From Diphasiastrum complanatum (Eukaryota; Streptophyta; Lycopodiopsida; Lycopodiales; Lycopodiaceae): a stretch of DNA of 64,000 nucleotides. The stretch is taken from the NCBI GenBank assembly GCA_029204225.1, contig CM055107.1:49732546-49796545 (forward strand). Direction: 5' to 3'. The notes under the pieces were generated by a model. The model saw nothing but the letters and a program-made list of their open reading frames with translations, had not been told where the DNA came from and searched no databases. Both the position numbers and the translations under genes were made by a program. This document shows positions 34,217-47,094 of this stretch, piece after piece; position 1 is the first letter of the stretch, and each line of letters begins with the position of its first letter.

Positions 34217-36749
34217 TTTTGATACTCACTATCATTGGTTAAAGGGACATATGTTGTATACGTCATGTGATTTGTTCAAAGGTATCTCATAGTGACACTC
34301 CTAGGCTCCCAACCCTTCTATCTTCATTCATACAGGTGAGTCATAATTCTTAAAGATCATCAAGACAATCTGGGATACAATGTCTTGTTTTTTCCCAATT
34401 TAATAGAAAGATACTCATTCCGAGCAATAGCAATAATCAAGACTCTGAAGGATCTTTCTTGATCATAGATCTTGGTAAATTGTAGCAGAATGGTCTATAT
34501 GTGGCTACCTCTATCTCTTGGCTCAATGATTGTATGCATTTTCAACTAGAAGCAAGTGCTCATTATCACATATCATAAAGGTCTTTCTAGATATGATTTC
34601 ACTTTTCAAATAATTAATCATACGCTTGACCACAGTGTGGTGAACAACCCCAAACCATCTTGGTTTCTAGATGGTTGATAGTGGGTAGCCAAGAATTCTA
34701 TGTTCCAACGGGATATCTTGTGATCCTAGATGACGACTGACAAGGAGTTTATTTTTAGCTCTTGTAATATGTTCCAACTACAATCAATATATCCTCTCTC
34801 TTGTGTTCAAAGGAGATGAGGGTGATTTGCGTTAACTCAAAGACACACTTATCTAATTCATTCAACAATTCACATATCTCATAAGTACATATACATTCAA
34901 CATTTCATTTTTAGACTACTGCACAAGAAGAAAGACTTGGAGATAACTTCTAAGTAGGTCAACAAGACCTAAGAGCAAGAATAATTAGCACCCTACGACG
35001 TATGCATTCCATACCCCACATAGCATTTAAACATCTTTTCTTAAACATTCATGAGAGAACCTATAGGTTAAACTTAGAAAATTGATGGCATAGCCACTTA
35101 TCATTTTCACTTTCTAAAAGTACTACAAAAAAGGATGAATAATAAGCACATATAGTGATTCATGCAAAATATCAAACCACATACCTGCAGTTTCGGGTTG
35201 ACACGTTCTCGCCCGCAACTCGTTGAGAAATCAAAGATGGTAGAGGTATAATCCATGTGCACTTTAACTCTAAGGTTCTCCAACAACTTGCCTATAGGTC
35301 CGTGCTCAAGCTTGTGTAGTTCTTCTCAAAAATTGTGGCTCATAAAGCTAGGCGTAGAAGAAACAATAACCAATGCTTAAATACTTAGCTCCGGCTGTTG
35401 CTTAGCTCTTTCTTTCATTTTGAAAATTAGCACTCATCAACTCTGGCATAGCCCATGAACACACACATTCCCTTTCACAGATTGTGCTCAATAAGCATCC
35501 ATAGAGAAGAGCACACGTCATAAGTTGGTGCTCAGAAACAGTACACGTCATACTTTTAATCTTCATTCATCCTGTTGCTCAGTAGCTCGCTCCGGACGTG
35601 GCTTTCTCTCGTTGGAATTTGACTCAGTGATGGCAACTAGATCAGTAATATGGAGTTGCAAAAGAGGCAGCGGTGGCCCAGCTCCACAGATAGCTGAAAC
35701 TCTTTATGCTCAAACAATCGTTCATTAGCAGCGATGGAGCCTTTGACAGAGGCAGAGATGGCTCAAGGTTCATAGCAGGGGTGTGTGGCATTGAGCGCAC
35801 TTCTTCAAAGTTGAATTACTCGCAAAGGTATGTAAGGGTCGCTGTGATCCAATGATCAGACAACTCATGTTTGTCTCTCTGACCTGCGCTTAGCTAGCCA
35901 AGGTCTGATAGTTGCACCTAATCATGACCTTTACAGCTCCACACGCATAGTGGTTCAGAGGCAGCCGTGCCAACAACGCCCTCTGAGACTCAATTTGCTT
36001 AGACAAGATAGTGCAGGTACACGACTGGAGATCCGAGCTTACTAAGACTCACAAAGCTAATGCAACACTCGGACTCATTATTGCTCATAGCTCAAAAGAT
36101 GGTGCTCAGAATTGAGAGGTCTTCACCTAGCACATACGTTCAGCTCCAGCTCTCCTCAAGATTACGAAGCATTTTCATGATGTATGATGGTAGTCATTGG
36201 AACTCAGACCTCCAGAAATGTGAATACATGAAGGAATAGAATTCCTCTCAGAGTTGCGATCTACTAGAAATCAGATGGTGGCATCATTCACTCTTCTCAT
36301 GTCATGGCTATTAGCAGGTATCACAGATGCTTAATATCTCATAGATGGCAGCAATGGCCCAGCCGCTACTGCTCATAATTCATCCTCTCAAACTGACACA
36401 GTGATGCGCAGCAACAGCTGCTCTTCTAGAAGTGCTCAAGAGTATCTGTCAAACTGAAGGCAACGTTTAAATCAGTGCAATCATGAGAGCACAACCTCCC
36501 AAGTAGAGCTCAACACTACACGATCCTCAGTGGCCATTGCTCAGGAAGGAACAAACATTTCATAATTACTGTTCGTAGCTATAGCTCTCTTGAGCAGCTC
36601 CTTAAGCATAGCTCGTTCTCATCTATGGAAATTGGCGTATCAGAAACATAACTTTCAATGACTGGTATCAAGAGCCATGCTTCTCACTCTTCTTATAGAT
36701 CGTATTCAGCAAAGAAGCTGATAGGTGTTAAGGTATTTCTTCTTTGAAA

Positions 36750-36751
<2 letters not shown>

Positions 36752-36798
<47 letters not shown>
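36752..36798 (+). repeat. (CT)n microsatellite in F copy 2
   Basis: About 47 bp of CT at the position equivalent to 18671-18701 in copy 1. Confidence 0.95.
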
Positions 36799-36801
<3 letters not shown>

Positions 36802-37712
36802 GGGAAAAAACTTTCTCACTCAAAAACTGCTGATCTCAAAAATGCGACCCACATGGCCCACATGGTCTTCCTCTTCAAAATCATCGATGAGGCCCACATG
36901 GCCCTCACATGGTCTCATTGACTAAAGTGTTCACAAGTAACTCCATCATTGACTTCTCCCTAGTTGCCTACATGGCCCTTGAAGTGCTATTGACCAATCC
37001 TCCTAGACCATCTTTCCAAAGTCTCTAGTCTTTCTCTTTGATTTGTGTATGGTGATCCATATGGTTTTGAGGCCCTCTTCAAAGATTCATTGACCCCTTC
37101 TTTTTAAGTGCCGGAATTTTTTTTTCCCGAATTGCTCTTTCTCCAAAACCGAATATAAAAAGATGATGAGCATTTCTAACCATGATTTTACCTATCTTAT
37201 CTCTCGTAAGTACGACTGGTTACATGTCTTCGTGGTAGCTTTGTACCAAGGAAATTTTGAAAGTACATATCCCTTATGAAGAACTACAAATGTCGTGAAG
37301 AATCAGCAGGTCATATTGCAATTTTGCCCATTCATTCTCGAAGGATTGTAAAAAATGTGCGGTGTCATAGGTGTTATATTGCCCAAAAGGATCCCACCCA
37401 ATAATCAGTTTCAACAAGTTGCTCCATTACGGAATAACCATCAATCTTGAGTCTTTACTGACTCAAGTATGGAAGAGAAATGGCAATTTATATTTAAATG
37501 ACAAGTTGTAATGGCAATGGCTTCATTGTCCTAACGTTTATCCTTGGTCATGACGTAATGACTAATTTCCCATAAAAATCCTCCTTCAAGATGTGAGCTT
37601 AAATATCATCATTTCCTACAATGGCATTGCCCTAGACATCTACTTGATATGCCATTGATAGATTTGTCGATTTTTTCACTAGAATTCATTGGCCTTCCAT
37701 CGATCGTCAGTA

Positions 37713-38320
37713 TTCCTACTAGGGGCTTAAAACTCTAAAATGACATTTAGAGACCCTAAGTCAAGTTTCCAATCAAAAGCTAAAAGGGCCCAAATTAGAA
37801 CTCACATGATACATGTGAGTTCCTCTTGTGCTTTCTTAGCACCATTAGATAAGCGACTATCTCATACTACGAACGACAACCCAACAACAATATGCAATGG
37901 GAAAGTCAATGCTCTTCCAGTGGGAAGTGGCAACCTCAATAGCATGCAAGAATTGCTCCTATTTTCTTTTGGAAGTTCTAGAACTCTACACATGAGGCAT
38001 GTGTTTAACTGTGGGCCCCGACAAAGCCCTACATTGATTTCCCATAAGGTTCAATGAACTGTCTTCAACGCGATTGTTATCTCATTCAACCAGGCATAAC
38101 TGTTGCTTTGATTCCATTATAGCTGTTGTTCAACTAAATGAAGCTCTATCTTTACTGCTTCACCAAGTTGCAATATCATATCAATCATTGTACTTAACAC
38201 AATAGTGTGTCGAGTTTTAAGAATCATTCCTAAGTCAAAGTGGACTAGTATTTCTTGTCTATAGATCAGTATGCTTGCACATATAATCCAAGCCAAACCC
38301 CTAAAACTACGATTTGTCAG
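37713..38320. other. No gene recognised
   Basis: A 105-codon plus-strand frame (37740-38057) has ordinary composition but no motif. Otherwise non-coding. Confidence 0.4.
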
Positions 38321-39040
<720 letters not shown>

Positions 39041-42000
39041 TAGTATTGTATCAGAAAAATCATGCATGAAACTGCATTCAGACTTGTACACATTCTTTGA
39101 CTAAGTTGAACTCATTTTAGGAACTTGAGTATTGTTGTGTCACATTGTATGCATTATATCTTTTATTGTTTGAGTCATAGTCATGCAGATGAACTGAATC
39201 GTAGATCAAATTATTCGTATGACTGATAATCGGCGTCGATCATAATGCAGTAAAGCTCCAAACTATTTCGCTTCCACAATTAAATCTAAATAAATCTATT
39301 TTGTGCACGTCTATGGAATCGACTGTTTTGATCCCAGTGACTTCATTACCAGAATCAAGTAAAATGATTCTCAAATTATTGAAGGTGGTTTTAATGTGAT
39401 AGACGTAGATTCATGCACCGAGGAGAGTTGGCTGACCTCGATATTTCCATCATATTCCAACATTGTGTAATTGGCTTTGTTGCTCAATCTCTAAAAGAGG
39501 ATAAGCTCTCTACCTATTCTATATATGCCTATCAATTGTCACTATATTAGAAAATTATGGAGGCAATTACTTGTAGGATATAGCTTGTTTGTGGAGTTTC
39601 TTACCACTTGGAATAATTCAATCTCATGACATCATCATTACTTTAATACATGTTTATACTTGATGATACAATAAATTTATATTTCGAATTTGACTTCTAT
39701 ATGAAAATGCAATGGTTTGCAAATCAAAAACCATGTACAACCTTTCATCGTTAGAAGAAATTTTTTTAAATTGAGCTTTCTTTTCATGGTTCACAATTAC
39801 TTCTAAAGATGACAAGCATAGCACAACAACTACAACAAAAAATAATGTTATGAAGTGGGTCCAACATCCACCATGTTATGCATTATAGATAAAATTCATA
39901 TTTGGGGGTTCAACCTAAAGATAAAATGAGCTCAAGTGGTCGGTGTGATTCTGATTGATGACAATATTAAATGCCTATTTAATAGTAAAATTATAATCAA
40001 ACTTTATTATTGTTTATATTACAATTGATTTTATAAAGCATTGGAGTTTGTGGCATTCTATTACTTGAACCATATGCATCAAAACAACAACAAAAATAAT
40101 AATTTAGTAGCTAATTATTGCAATTGATGTGAGATACACTTTTTAATATTATGTGCATTGTAATTGTGTGTATGAGTATAGGGCTATCTTTCAACATGGA
40201 TAAAAGGATGCAACAATCCCTTCTACAAAGTCATTGGATGACCAACAATTTTGGATGGAGAATAAATACACACAATATTGAGAAATAACCATACGATAGA
40301 TGTGTTGATGGTTGCTTACCAAGCGCTTATTGATGGTGCCACCTTTAAGCCATTTCTTGAATGCGATGTTAGTTAAGTTGTATTCAATAATAAATCACAT
40401 AAATTACAAACTATGTTGGTTGTGTACTATATTCAATGGTTATTTACCAAGTACACATTCATTGCACCATTAAATTCTTTCTTAAGAGAAAGGGTAGTTA
40501 TGCTAGGTATGAAGGACCCACTAATCTTGAGCTTAAAAAAGGCTCAAGATTGCTCTTGCAATGAATTCATAATTCAAGAAAGCATAATAATGGTGGAGGG
40601 AATCAATTCTGTCAAAAAGAAATTGTTAATGGGTAGACATTCTTATACTTCATATCATGCCAACCGTTACACCCAACAATAACCAAATACTTGGAAAAAC
40701 AATGTCCTCCCAATTGTCTTAATTGACATGAATCCTCTTCTCCAAAATAAGCTTCGGTTATTATGTAGCCTCACATGTTTACTTCATTATCATGCTCACT
40801 TTATCAAAAACCATGTCTTATACTTGCTATATTCAAGGTCGAAATACTTCTACAATTTCCAATGGCCACATATTCCTACTTACAACTTGTATCAACTAGG
40901 GTTGGTCGATTTCTATATATCTAGGATATGCATAAGTATAAGATATTTATATTTTTAAAATCAAAACTACCAATTTTGGGTATCATATTGCATTTGAAAT
41001 TCTCTTTCTTAACAATTCTTAATTAAATCCTACAAAAGAAATCTTGGTTGTTCTTAATATGATGGTTATTCCAAATATTTCAAGTAAATAGCAATAAAAA
41101 TTCTAAAGAAAAAAATTTGCTCACTTTGGCCAATACTTTTTGTGCACAAAAAGTAGAAGTTAGAAGTTAGAGCTTAGAAGATTGGCAAGGATCTGACTTT
41201 TGAAAGTGAGACATTGTTTGGTGCTCCCTTCACAAGCTTTTCAAAGATATTTCAGCCTTTTGGTACGTTGTAGGATCAATTGATGCTAGGGTTATACTCC
41301 CCTCGAAGGTTGATATGGTTCACAATATCAATCCAATGTTTAAATGGACCTGGTGGTTTTCAACCTTGGAAGGTTCCTACAAAGTCCCATTTAGATAATT
41401 CTACTATGCAAAAGGTATTTTCTATGAGTGACATTTTGCAAAACACAAGTTTTTAATACAAAATAGGATAAATTTGGAGACATAATTTTCTAAGAATTTT
41501 AGTGTGCATGTGTACATGATCATACACATCAATAATATTATATAGTCTACTTTCAAAAACTGCTAGGTGTCACAATTTCAACTAGACAATCTGAATGAAA
41601 ATTGCATAAATAAATCCACTCAAAAGCTTCATATTAATTTGACTGATCAATGGCAAGTAGGCATCAGAGGACAAGCAAAGCACAAGAGAGAGATATCTAT
41701 GAAAGAGACAAACTCGATTAGGATGCTTAATAAAGTTAGACTGATAACAAGTTACAAGGTGGTCCAAAAAACTTTCAAGAATGTAAAAGATTATGGTTTC
41801 GACCAAATTAAGCATGGCTTACATTTGCTCTATCTCAACAATATTTGGGATTTGAAGTCCTAAATGTTTTGAAGGACAACATTTTTCACTATAGAATAGT
41901 GGGGCTCAATGTACTTCATTTTCATGTTCATTAAAAGAAAGTTGAAGAATCTACCATTTTGGCAATGGAATGTTTTTGCTTCTCCTTCTCTTCCATCTCT

Positions 42001-42302
42001 CTCACATTTATTGGACATTCATGCTTGTTAGATTTTGCATTTGTTGGATTTGATATTTATTACTATCTTTATAAGAGGAGAGATTGAGAGGGGAAAGTGA
42101 GTTTTGATCTTATGCCCCCTTCACTCTAATTGGCTACTGGCATTCCATCAGGATCACGATCTTGACCGTCAAAATCACTTTGTGTTTCCCAACTTAGGAA
42201 CTTTACAAAAGCTATGGCCTAAGGCCCAATGTTGGACTCACACACGTAGGATGCCAACTGGTCACCTATTTCTAATACTTTTGACTCTCTACTCTAGTTG
42301 TG
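39041..42302. other. No gene recognised; possibly decayed retroelement interior
   Basis: AT-rich. Plus-strand frames at 40413-40682 and 41567-41863 have protein-like composition but no motif I can name. A 10-bp stem (AATCTTGAGC...GCTCAAGATT, about 40523-40551) lies within the first. The copia LTR to the left would be expected to lead into gag here, but no copia domain is visible. Confidence 0.4.
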
Positions 42303-42741
42303 TAGCCATAATAACTTGACTATCATAAAAGTTTAAAAATCCAAATTGCATTTTAGGACTACTTGGGACCTTTCTTATTTTGGCCCATTGGTATTTTAGA
42401 TCTATCTCTACTTCTCGCGCCTTTGGCTTACGAATACAGTGCACCATTTAAGGGTGTCTAAAATTATATTACTGATAGATCTAATTCATATGTCGACTTG
42501 GCCAAGCTTTTATTCTTGTTGTCATAAAATCTGTTAGGGAGATGTTGGGCTTTGTTTTTGCTCATGGGCCACGGTCTGCAATCTCGTTGACCTTATGATA
42601 TTGGCTTTCCCGATGAATCTGAATTCTGGAACTCCTTTTTGGTTGTTCATCAACGTTCCTTTTTCAGTGGCATGATAACATCGTTAAAAGAATCTTTACC
42701 AGAATCATCCGTCAGAAGAATCTTTACCAGAATTTCTAACA
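42303..42741 (-). mobile_element. Partial 3' LTR of gypsy G
   Basis: On the minus strand it starts TGTTAGAAATTCTGG right after a polypurine tract and matches 58217-57822. It has an internal duplication of about 27 bp near its start (ATTCTGGTAAAGATTCTT). Similarity stops at 42303 before the TATA box, so only the U3 part remains. Confidence 0.75.
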
Positions 42742-42753
42742 TGCCCCCACTAC
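42742..42753 (-). promoter_or_regulatory. Polypurine tract of gypsy G
   Basis: GTAGTGGGGGCA immediately before the LTR start TGTTAGAA on the minus strand. It primes plus-strand synthesis in a working element. Confidence 0.7.
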
Positions 42754-43179
42754 AATTTTGGTGACAGTCCTTTGGCACTTGCGTATGTCGTTGGCGTTGG
42801 CATGCGTGGATGTGAAACCATGGCAAAAGAGAAAAAAGAGGCGTATTGATAGGAAGGGAAAAAAATGTGGCAAAAAGTGAGGAGGGATATGGTCGGGGGA
42901 ATAAATGAATAAAAAATAAAGAGAAAAAAAATGAGGTAATGTTGAAAAACAATAAAAATAAAGTTGAGTCCCTGTATGTTTTTTCTGGAATTTTTTTTTT
43001 TTAAGTGTTGTCATATTGACCCTTGTCCAGCTGTTTGCCCTTGGCATCTTCAGTGTCGCGGTTCTTGTGATGGGTGTCTGCAACTGTACAGACGAATTTG
43101 GAACACAATTGGCTGCTGGAAATTTCTTTTCGAAGAGGGCCGGCTGTTTTGAGTCAGGTACCGTAAAAACTTTATTGTA

Positions 43180-43528
43180 CTAGTGTTTGTGCACCACCAC
43201 AAGATCAGGGAGGTTATCCACTAGGTGAGAAGGAACTGTGGAAGCTGATGGAAGATCAGATTTGGGTGGAGAAGAGGAGGTGAGAGGTGGGGAAGAGGCA
43301 CGAGGAGAAGAACTGGCGTGCGGTTGTGAGAGGCCGTGAGGAGGAGATGCAATCTCGAGTGCGGGCATGTTAGGATCGACGTGGCGGCTGTCTGAGAGTC
43401 ATACAGAAGGTCCTGGTCGACGGTGCAATCTCCGCTAGTGTTGAGGTCGAAGTGAGGAAAAGTTAGCTGAAGTTGGTGGTAGTCGAAGGTGGATGCGGAT
43501 TCGATGAATGGAAAGTCATATATCTAGA
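43180..43528 (-). other. Open Pro/Ser-rich stretch between integrase and polypurine tract
   Basis: Two overlapping minus-strand frames are open here. One runs from about 43528 to 43218 (IYDFPFIESASTFDY, then a Leu/Pro-rich tail) and the other from 43368 to 43180 (Pro/Ser-rich, SPPHGLSQPHASSSPRASSP). Composition is C-rich and unlike the flanks. It may be a worn accessory frame of the element or unconstrained 3' spacer; I cannot choose. Confidence 0.25.
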
Positions 43529-43589
43529 AAGGATGTTTGATGGAGGGATCTTGGACAATGGCATTATAATGAGCCAAGGTCACATAATA

Positions 43590-44008
43590 GCTGACAATGA
43601 GCTAGCTAATTAATCTAAAACTTAGACTTAACAAATGGAGTTTTCTAGGTCTAACCGGATTTCCTAGATTTACCCTGGCTTTCTAAATGGGGTCATTTAA
43701 TTGAAATACTATCTTCGTAGGACATTCTAACAGATTTTACTGGACAGAGACTATCTAAGCGAGCTAGTCTGCCTACTTGATCTTTCTAGATTAAAACCAC
43801 CTAGTAAATGGCTAATCTAGCTGGCTAAGTAGTACTGATCTAGCTATCCGATTTATCTAACTATTCTAAACTTAATCAGAACACTAAGGATCTAATTTCT
43901 AGCTCCTATGGATCTAGATCTAAGCTACTACCAAGATTTAACTAGAATTTCTACCACCTATCTAATGGACGAATATCTAATCATATAAGCTACCCCTACC
44001 TAGGATAT
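43590..44008. repeat. TCTAG/ATCTAA-rich low-complexity stretch
   Basis: An unusual density of TCTAG, ATCTAA and CTAGAT words over about 400 bp, without a clear period. It lies just after the integrase stop on the minus strand. No gene. Confidence 0.4.
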
Positions 44009-44533
44009 CTAATGGGGTGTTGATGATTCATCTTGAGCTGAAGAAGACAACAAAAATGGTGGTTCTGGCACATCTCTGAGTTCAACATTGGTGGAGTAGT
44101 AGCGACGCAACCTGCTACCATTAATGGGCGTGTCTAGCAAATTGCCTTGCAGGTTGGCGAGTATCACATCGCCATTAGGCCAGATCTCTGCTACTCTATA
44201 CGGTTCCTCTCTCTAAAACTTAGGCTTGCCTTTGTGAGCCTTAGCATTGTATAACAATGCCAAGTCTCCCTTGACGAGATCTTTGGTTCTGATATTGCGA
44301 TCATGTTAGGCCTTCCGTCATTGTTTTTCTACAACTAGGGCGTGAAGCGCTAGGAAGCGAGTTTCATAAAGTTGTAGAAGGTTTTCCAATCTCCTCTTGG
44401 TTGATTCCTCTGTACTAAGTCGTTCGGCGATGGCGACTCTCAGACTCGGAACAAGAAACTCAGCAGGCATTACAGCTTCTTGTCCATACACCATATGAAA
44501 TGGGGTTTGTTTGCTAATTCTGTCGGCCACTGT
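44009..44533 (-). pseudogene. Gypsy G integrase, C-terminal part
   Basis: Begins near ADRISKQTPFHMVYGQEAVM (the TPFxLVYG motif that follows the integrase core) and continues VPSLRVAIAERL. After a frame break it reads DLVKGDLALLYNAKAHKGKP, YRVAEIWPNGDVILANL and LDTPINGSRLRRYY, the usual end of a gypsy integrase. The preceding core is 4.9 kb away at 49430-50070. The gene was therefore split by inserted DNA. Confidence 0.8.
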
Positions 44534-44539
44534 TTCCTA

Positions 44540-45631
44540 TCAGCCTACAGCCGATAGAAGGTATAGCTACTTCTAACTTCTCTAATTTGCAGTATAATGG
44601 TAACACAATAGTGATGTACCCACCTGTCAGTTGGTACATCTATGACCTGATCTTGATCCTACTGATAATGGATGTTTGACTTCGATCTAGATCTATCAGA
44701 TTTTGGATTCCTACGTTCTATAGTCTATTTTAGATGTTTCTTGAGTGCTTACAGATTGTAGATTATTGCTACACTAATCTAAGTAAGAACATGGAATGGA
44801 ATTGAAGCTATACCTATTCGAAACATCAAAATTAACAAAAACCAAACAACTAACATCCACAATCCTACAAAGTTCTTACTACAATTATCACTCAACAATT
44901 GTAATAAGAACTCCTCAAGGAGTCAAGCACCAAGCAGCATCAGATCAGAATGGTATTGATCTACCACAAGGCCCTACACATCTACCTGATTTTAATCACA
45001 ATCCAAACTTAAAAGAGAAGAATCAACAACAAAACACATTCACACATCAGTACTCGAACTTAATGCATGAAAATGGAGCATAGATGGAAATGCAGATTGG
45101 AAGATCTTCAATTAAGAATGCAACAACATTTCAGTACAATATCTAGTGCTCTAAAACTCGTGGAGGAGGCCTCTATGTATACCCATGTGTGAGTGAATCC
45201 AATTGTACAATACTTTGGATTCCACCTCTTACTTGATAATAGGAGGCCTCTTTATTAACAATCATAACTTAAGCTGAGAGGGTCTAAGTTACTAGCTCCC
45301 ACATGGTTCTCCATCTTTTGGGAACTACCATGGGGCCCACAGAATACACATTTTTAGCCTAGCACTAATGATTCTCGTGCTCTCAGACTCGGCTCTCAAC
45401 TTCATTTCTACTGGAAGCCCTTTTGAGTGGAGAGGTTATGCATCAACACCTCGAGGCATGGCATCAGCTAACATTATCCTCCCCTATAGTGTTGCAGGTC
45501 CCACTACATCGCTTCCGCTTGTCGTATGGTCCTTGGAAAGGCATGGATCCGCACTTGCCTACATAGAACCAAGAACTTTATTGGCTTCATTTCTTGGGTG
45601 CCTTGGCAAATCTTCAAGCTTCAATAGCTTT
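44540..45631. other. Left part of the insertion, no gene
   Basis: Non-coding. On the minus strand GGGTATACATAGAGGCC near 45165-45185 could be an LTR promoter, and TGCTAGGCTAAAAATG near 45365 could be an LTR start. No partner LTR was found. Frames at 44796-45083 and 45368-45640 lack motifs. Confidence 0.3.
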
Positions 45632-46210
45632 TTAGGATAGCTCCGCATAGTTGAGAGTCTCTTGCTTTTCCTTGTCAGCTTTCCTTTTATCAAGAGATTT
45701 CTCGTAACCGACCTTCTTTCTGATGGCTTCAAATGTAATCAACCTCGGCTTTGCGCCCAACGGAATAGGTCCTAGGTATGGCTTCATTTCGGATATGAAC
45801 TTATTTCCATACCACTTTTTGATCATTTGCACATATTGGCTGGAAGTAAGGGCAGCTTGGTAGTAAAGTCTCGCCATCATTAAATGTGCATCTTTTGTTT
45901 GTAAGGGCTGGTTGACATCCAACCTGATGGGTGGCAGGCCTTTATCCCAGTAGCATTTCAATGTTGCAAGAAAGGCTATAGCTAAACAATACTTAATGCT
46001 CCCTTGGACTACAACATCTGCACTGCCCCTATAGGTATATCCAAACTTGAGGAGCGCGTCCTGATACTTTACAAAGATTGAGCTGGGATAAATCCCTAGA
46101 ATGATAGGCCAATTGATCTGTCGCTCGGCTGGCTTTGTTTTCTCCCAAAGATCCCTTCTTTTAACTGGCACATAGTAGGGATCGGTCCTTTTCCAGCTCA
46201 ATGCTCTCAA
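45632..46210 (-). CDS. Unidentified 192-residue protein frame
   Basis: The longest unidentified open frame in the window. From ATG 46210 it encodes a mixed, globular-looking protein: RALSWKRTDPYYVPVKRRDL, INWPIILGIYPSSIFVKYQD, GSIKYCLAIAFLATLKCYW, and a C-terminal Lys-rich segment. It has no membrane segment and no zinc motif. Coding similarity in style continues upstream (46566-46315, Ser-rich), separated by stops, so this is probably the C-terminal part of a larger broken protein. It is carried inside DNA inserted in a gypsy integrase gene, which suggests mobile-element cargo. I do not recognise the family. Confidence 0.45.
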   Translation of the reverse strand: MRALSWKRTDPYYVPVKRRDLWEKTKPAERQINWPIILGIYPSSIFVKYQDALLKFGYTYRGSADVVVQGSIKYCLAIAFLATLKCYWDKGLPPIRLDVNQPLQTKDAHLMMARLYYQAALTSSQYVQMIKKWYGNKFISEMKPYLGPIPLGAKPRLITFEAIRKKVGYEKSLDKRKADKEKQETLNYAELS

Positions 46211-46314
46211 GTATTCTTGTAGCTACTCGTCGTTATTCGGCAGCATTACAATCCTCTAGGAGGGCTGTGGGCATAGGGTGTTTATGAGACTACTGAGCTT
46301 TGGATATTCTCCAA

Positions 46315-46566
46315 CTATTCTTTTCTTTGCCCCCCCTCGCACTCCCTTCTTGTAGGTCTTTGAAACTCATCAGGTTCCATGTTCATTTTGATTCTTTCTA
46401 TACATTTCTCTGGTAGTTTCCTTGAGGGTCTTGCCAAATAGTCATCTAGTGCGGTGGCACTCTTGGTGTCAGGAACTTTTGAAGTAGAACCCTCGGGCTT
46501 CGATCCAGCTAAGATCTCACTCTTACTCGTCGAAGGAGATGGAGAAAATCCCATAGCAGGCTGCAC
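46315..46566 (-). pseudogene. Ser/Pro-rich frame upstream of the unknown protein
   Basis: An 83-codon frame with FSPSPSTSKSEILAGSKP and YLARPSRKLPEKCIERIKMN. It lies 105 bp before the 45632-46210 frame on the same strand, with stops between. Probably the N-terminal or middle part of the same gene. Confidence 0.35.
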
Positions 46567-46941
46567 CGCCTCATCACGTGGATCTTGATCAAAAGAATTG
46601 AAGTCAGGTGGTGGAGGTGAGAATGGTTTATGAGAAGAGGGTGGTGGGTTAGTTATAAGGTTATAAGGTTAGTTGTTGACGAAATAAATTTTTTTAAAAA
46701 ATGGTCATCAGATTTTAGAGAAGATGTAGTAGGTATGGTGTCGGAAGTGAACGCGAAGGTGGTTGAACGAGTAAATGGAGAAAATGATGGTTGGTTAGAT
46801 AAAAATGGATCAAAAAGTTAAGAGTGAGGTAACTGAGTGTAAGTAGAGGAATCTACGACGGGTTTGTGGGGAGAGAATGGTGATAAAGTTTTACTTTATA
46901 CATCTTCCAAGGTCCATCCCGGATAATTGAAATTCCATAGC

Positions 46942-47085
46942 CAAGGTCCCTATGTTGTCAAGAAAATTTTCATTAATGGTGCAATTCAATTAGAGACCCT
47001 AGAAGGCATATCCCTTGACACATTAGTCAATGGTAGATGACTACGGAGGTACTATGAGGATATTTTTTCGGTAAGTCCTGTCTAA
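46942..47085 (+). pseudogene. Gypsy integrase C-terminal fragment, plus strand
   Basis: QGPYVVKKIFINGAIQLETL then LDTLVNGR, a stop, and LRRYYEDI. This is the same integrase end seen in gypsy G but on the opposite strand and clearly diverged. It shows that the insertion contains, or itself consists of, part of another gypsy element. Sequence upstream (46600-46940) has no clear domain. Confidence 0.65.
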
Positions 47086-47094
47086 CAAAATATT

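Larger units (their letters stand above)
16113..37712 (-). mobile_element. Putative long-LTR Ty3/gypsy element F with nested insertions
   Basis: A roughly 3.4-3.5-kb segment occurs twice in the same orientation, at 16113-19640 and 34300-37712, with high similarity throughout. Both copies begin (minus strand) with TGACGATCGATGG. The right-hand copy continues leftwards into a further 1.3 kb that ends in CA at 33020, followed by a gypsy-type primer-site motif. Read together this suggests a minus-strand element with a 5' LTR at 33020-37712 and a shortened 3' LTR at 16113-19640. The interior (19.6-33.0 kb) contains the inverted X copies, an RNase H fragment and another gypsy 3' end, all heavily eroded. 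The alternative is two dispersed copies of one repeat family that happen to lie 18 kb apart. Confidence 0.4.
33020..37712 (-). mobile_element. Copy 2 of F: putative 4.7-kb 5' LTR
   Basis: From 37712 (TGACGATCGATGG) to 34300 it matches F copy 1. From 34290 to 33020 it continues with sequence homologous to X' (LNLPIG and LIRLQHCGD units, then the primer-like motif). The order of blocks agrees with X'. A GCTCA-rich leader and a CT microsatellite are shared with copy 1. At 36663 the plus strand has TGGTATCAAGAGCC, which is absent from copy 1; I treat that as chance. Confidence 0.5.

Noticed and set aside
36663-36676. TGGTATCAAGAGCC in F copy 2 as a tRNA-Met primer site
   Set aside because: It has an extra base compared with TGGTATCAGAGC, is on the strand opposite the inferred element, is absent from F copy 1, and similarity to copy 1 runs straight across it, so it is not an LTR boundary.
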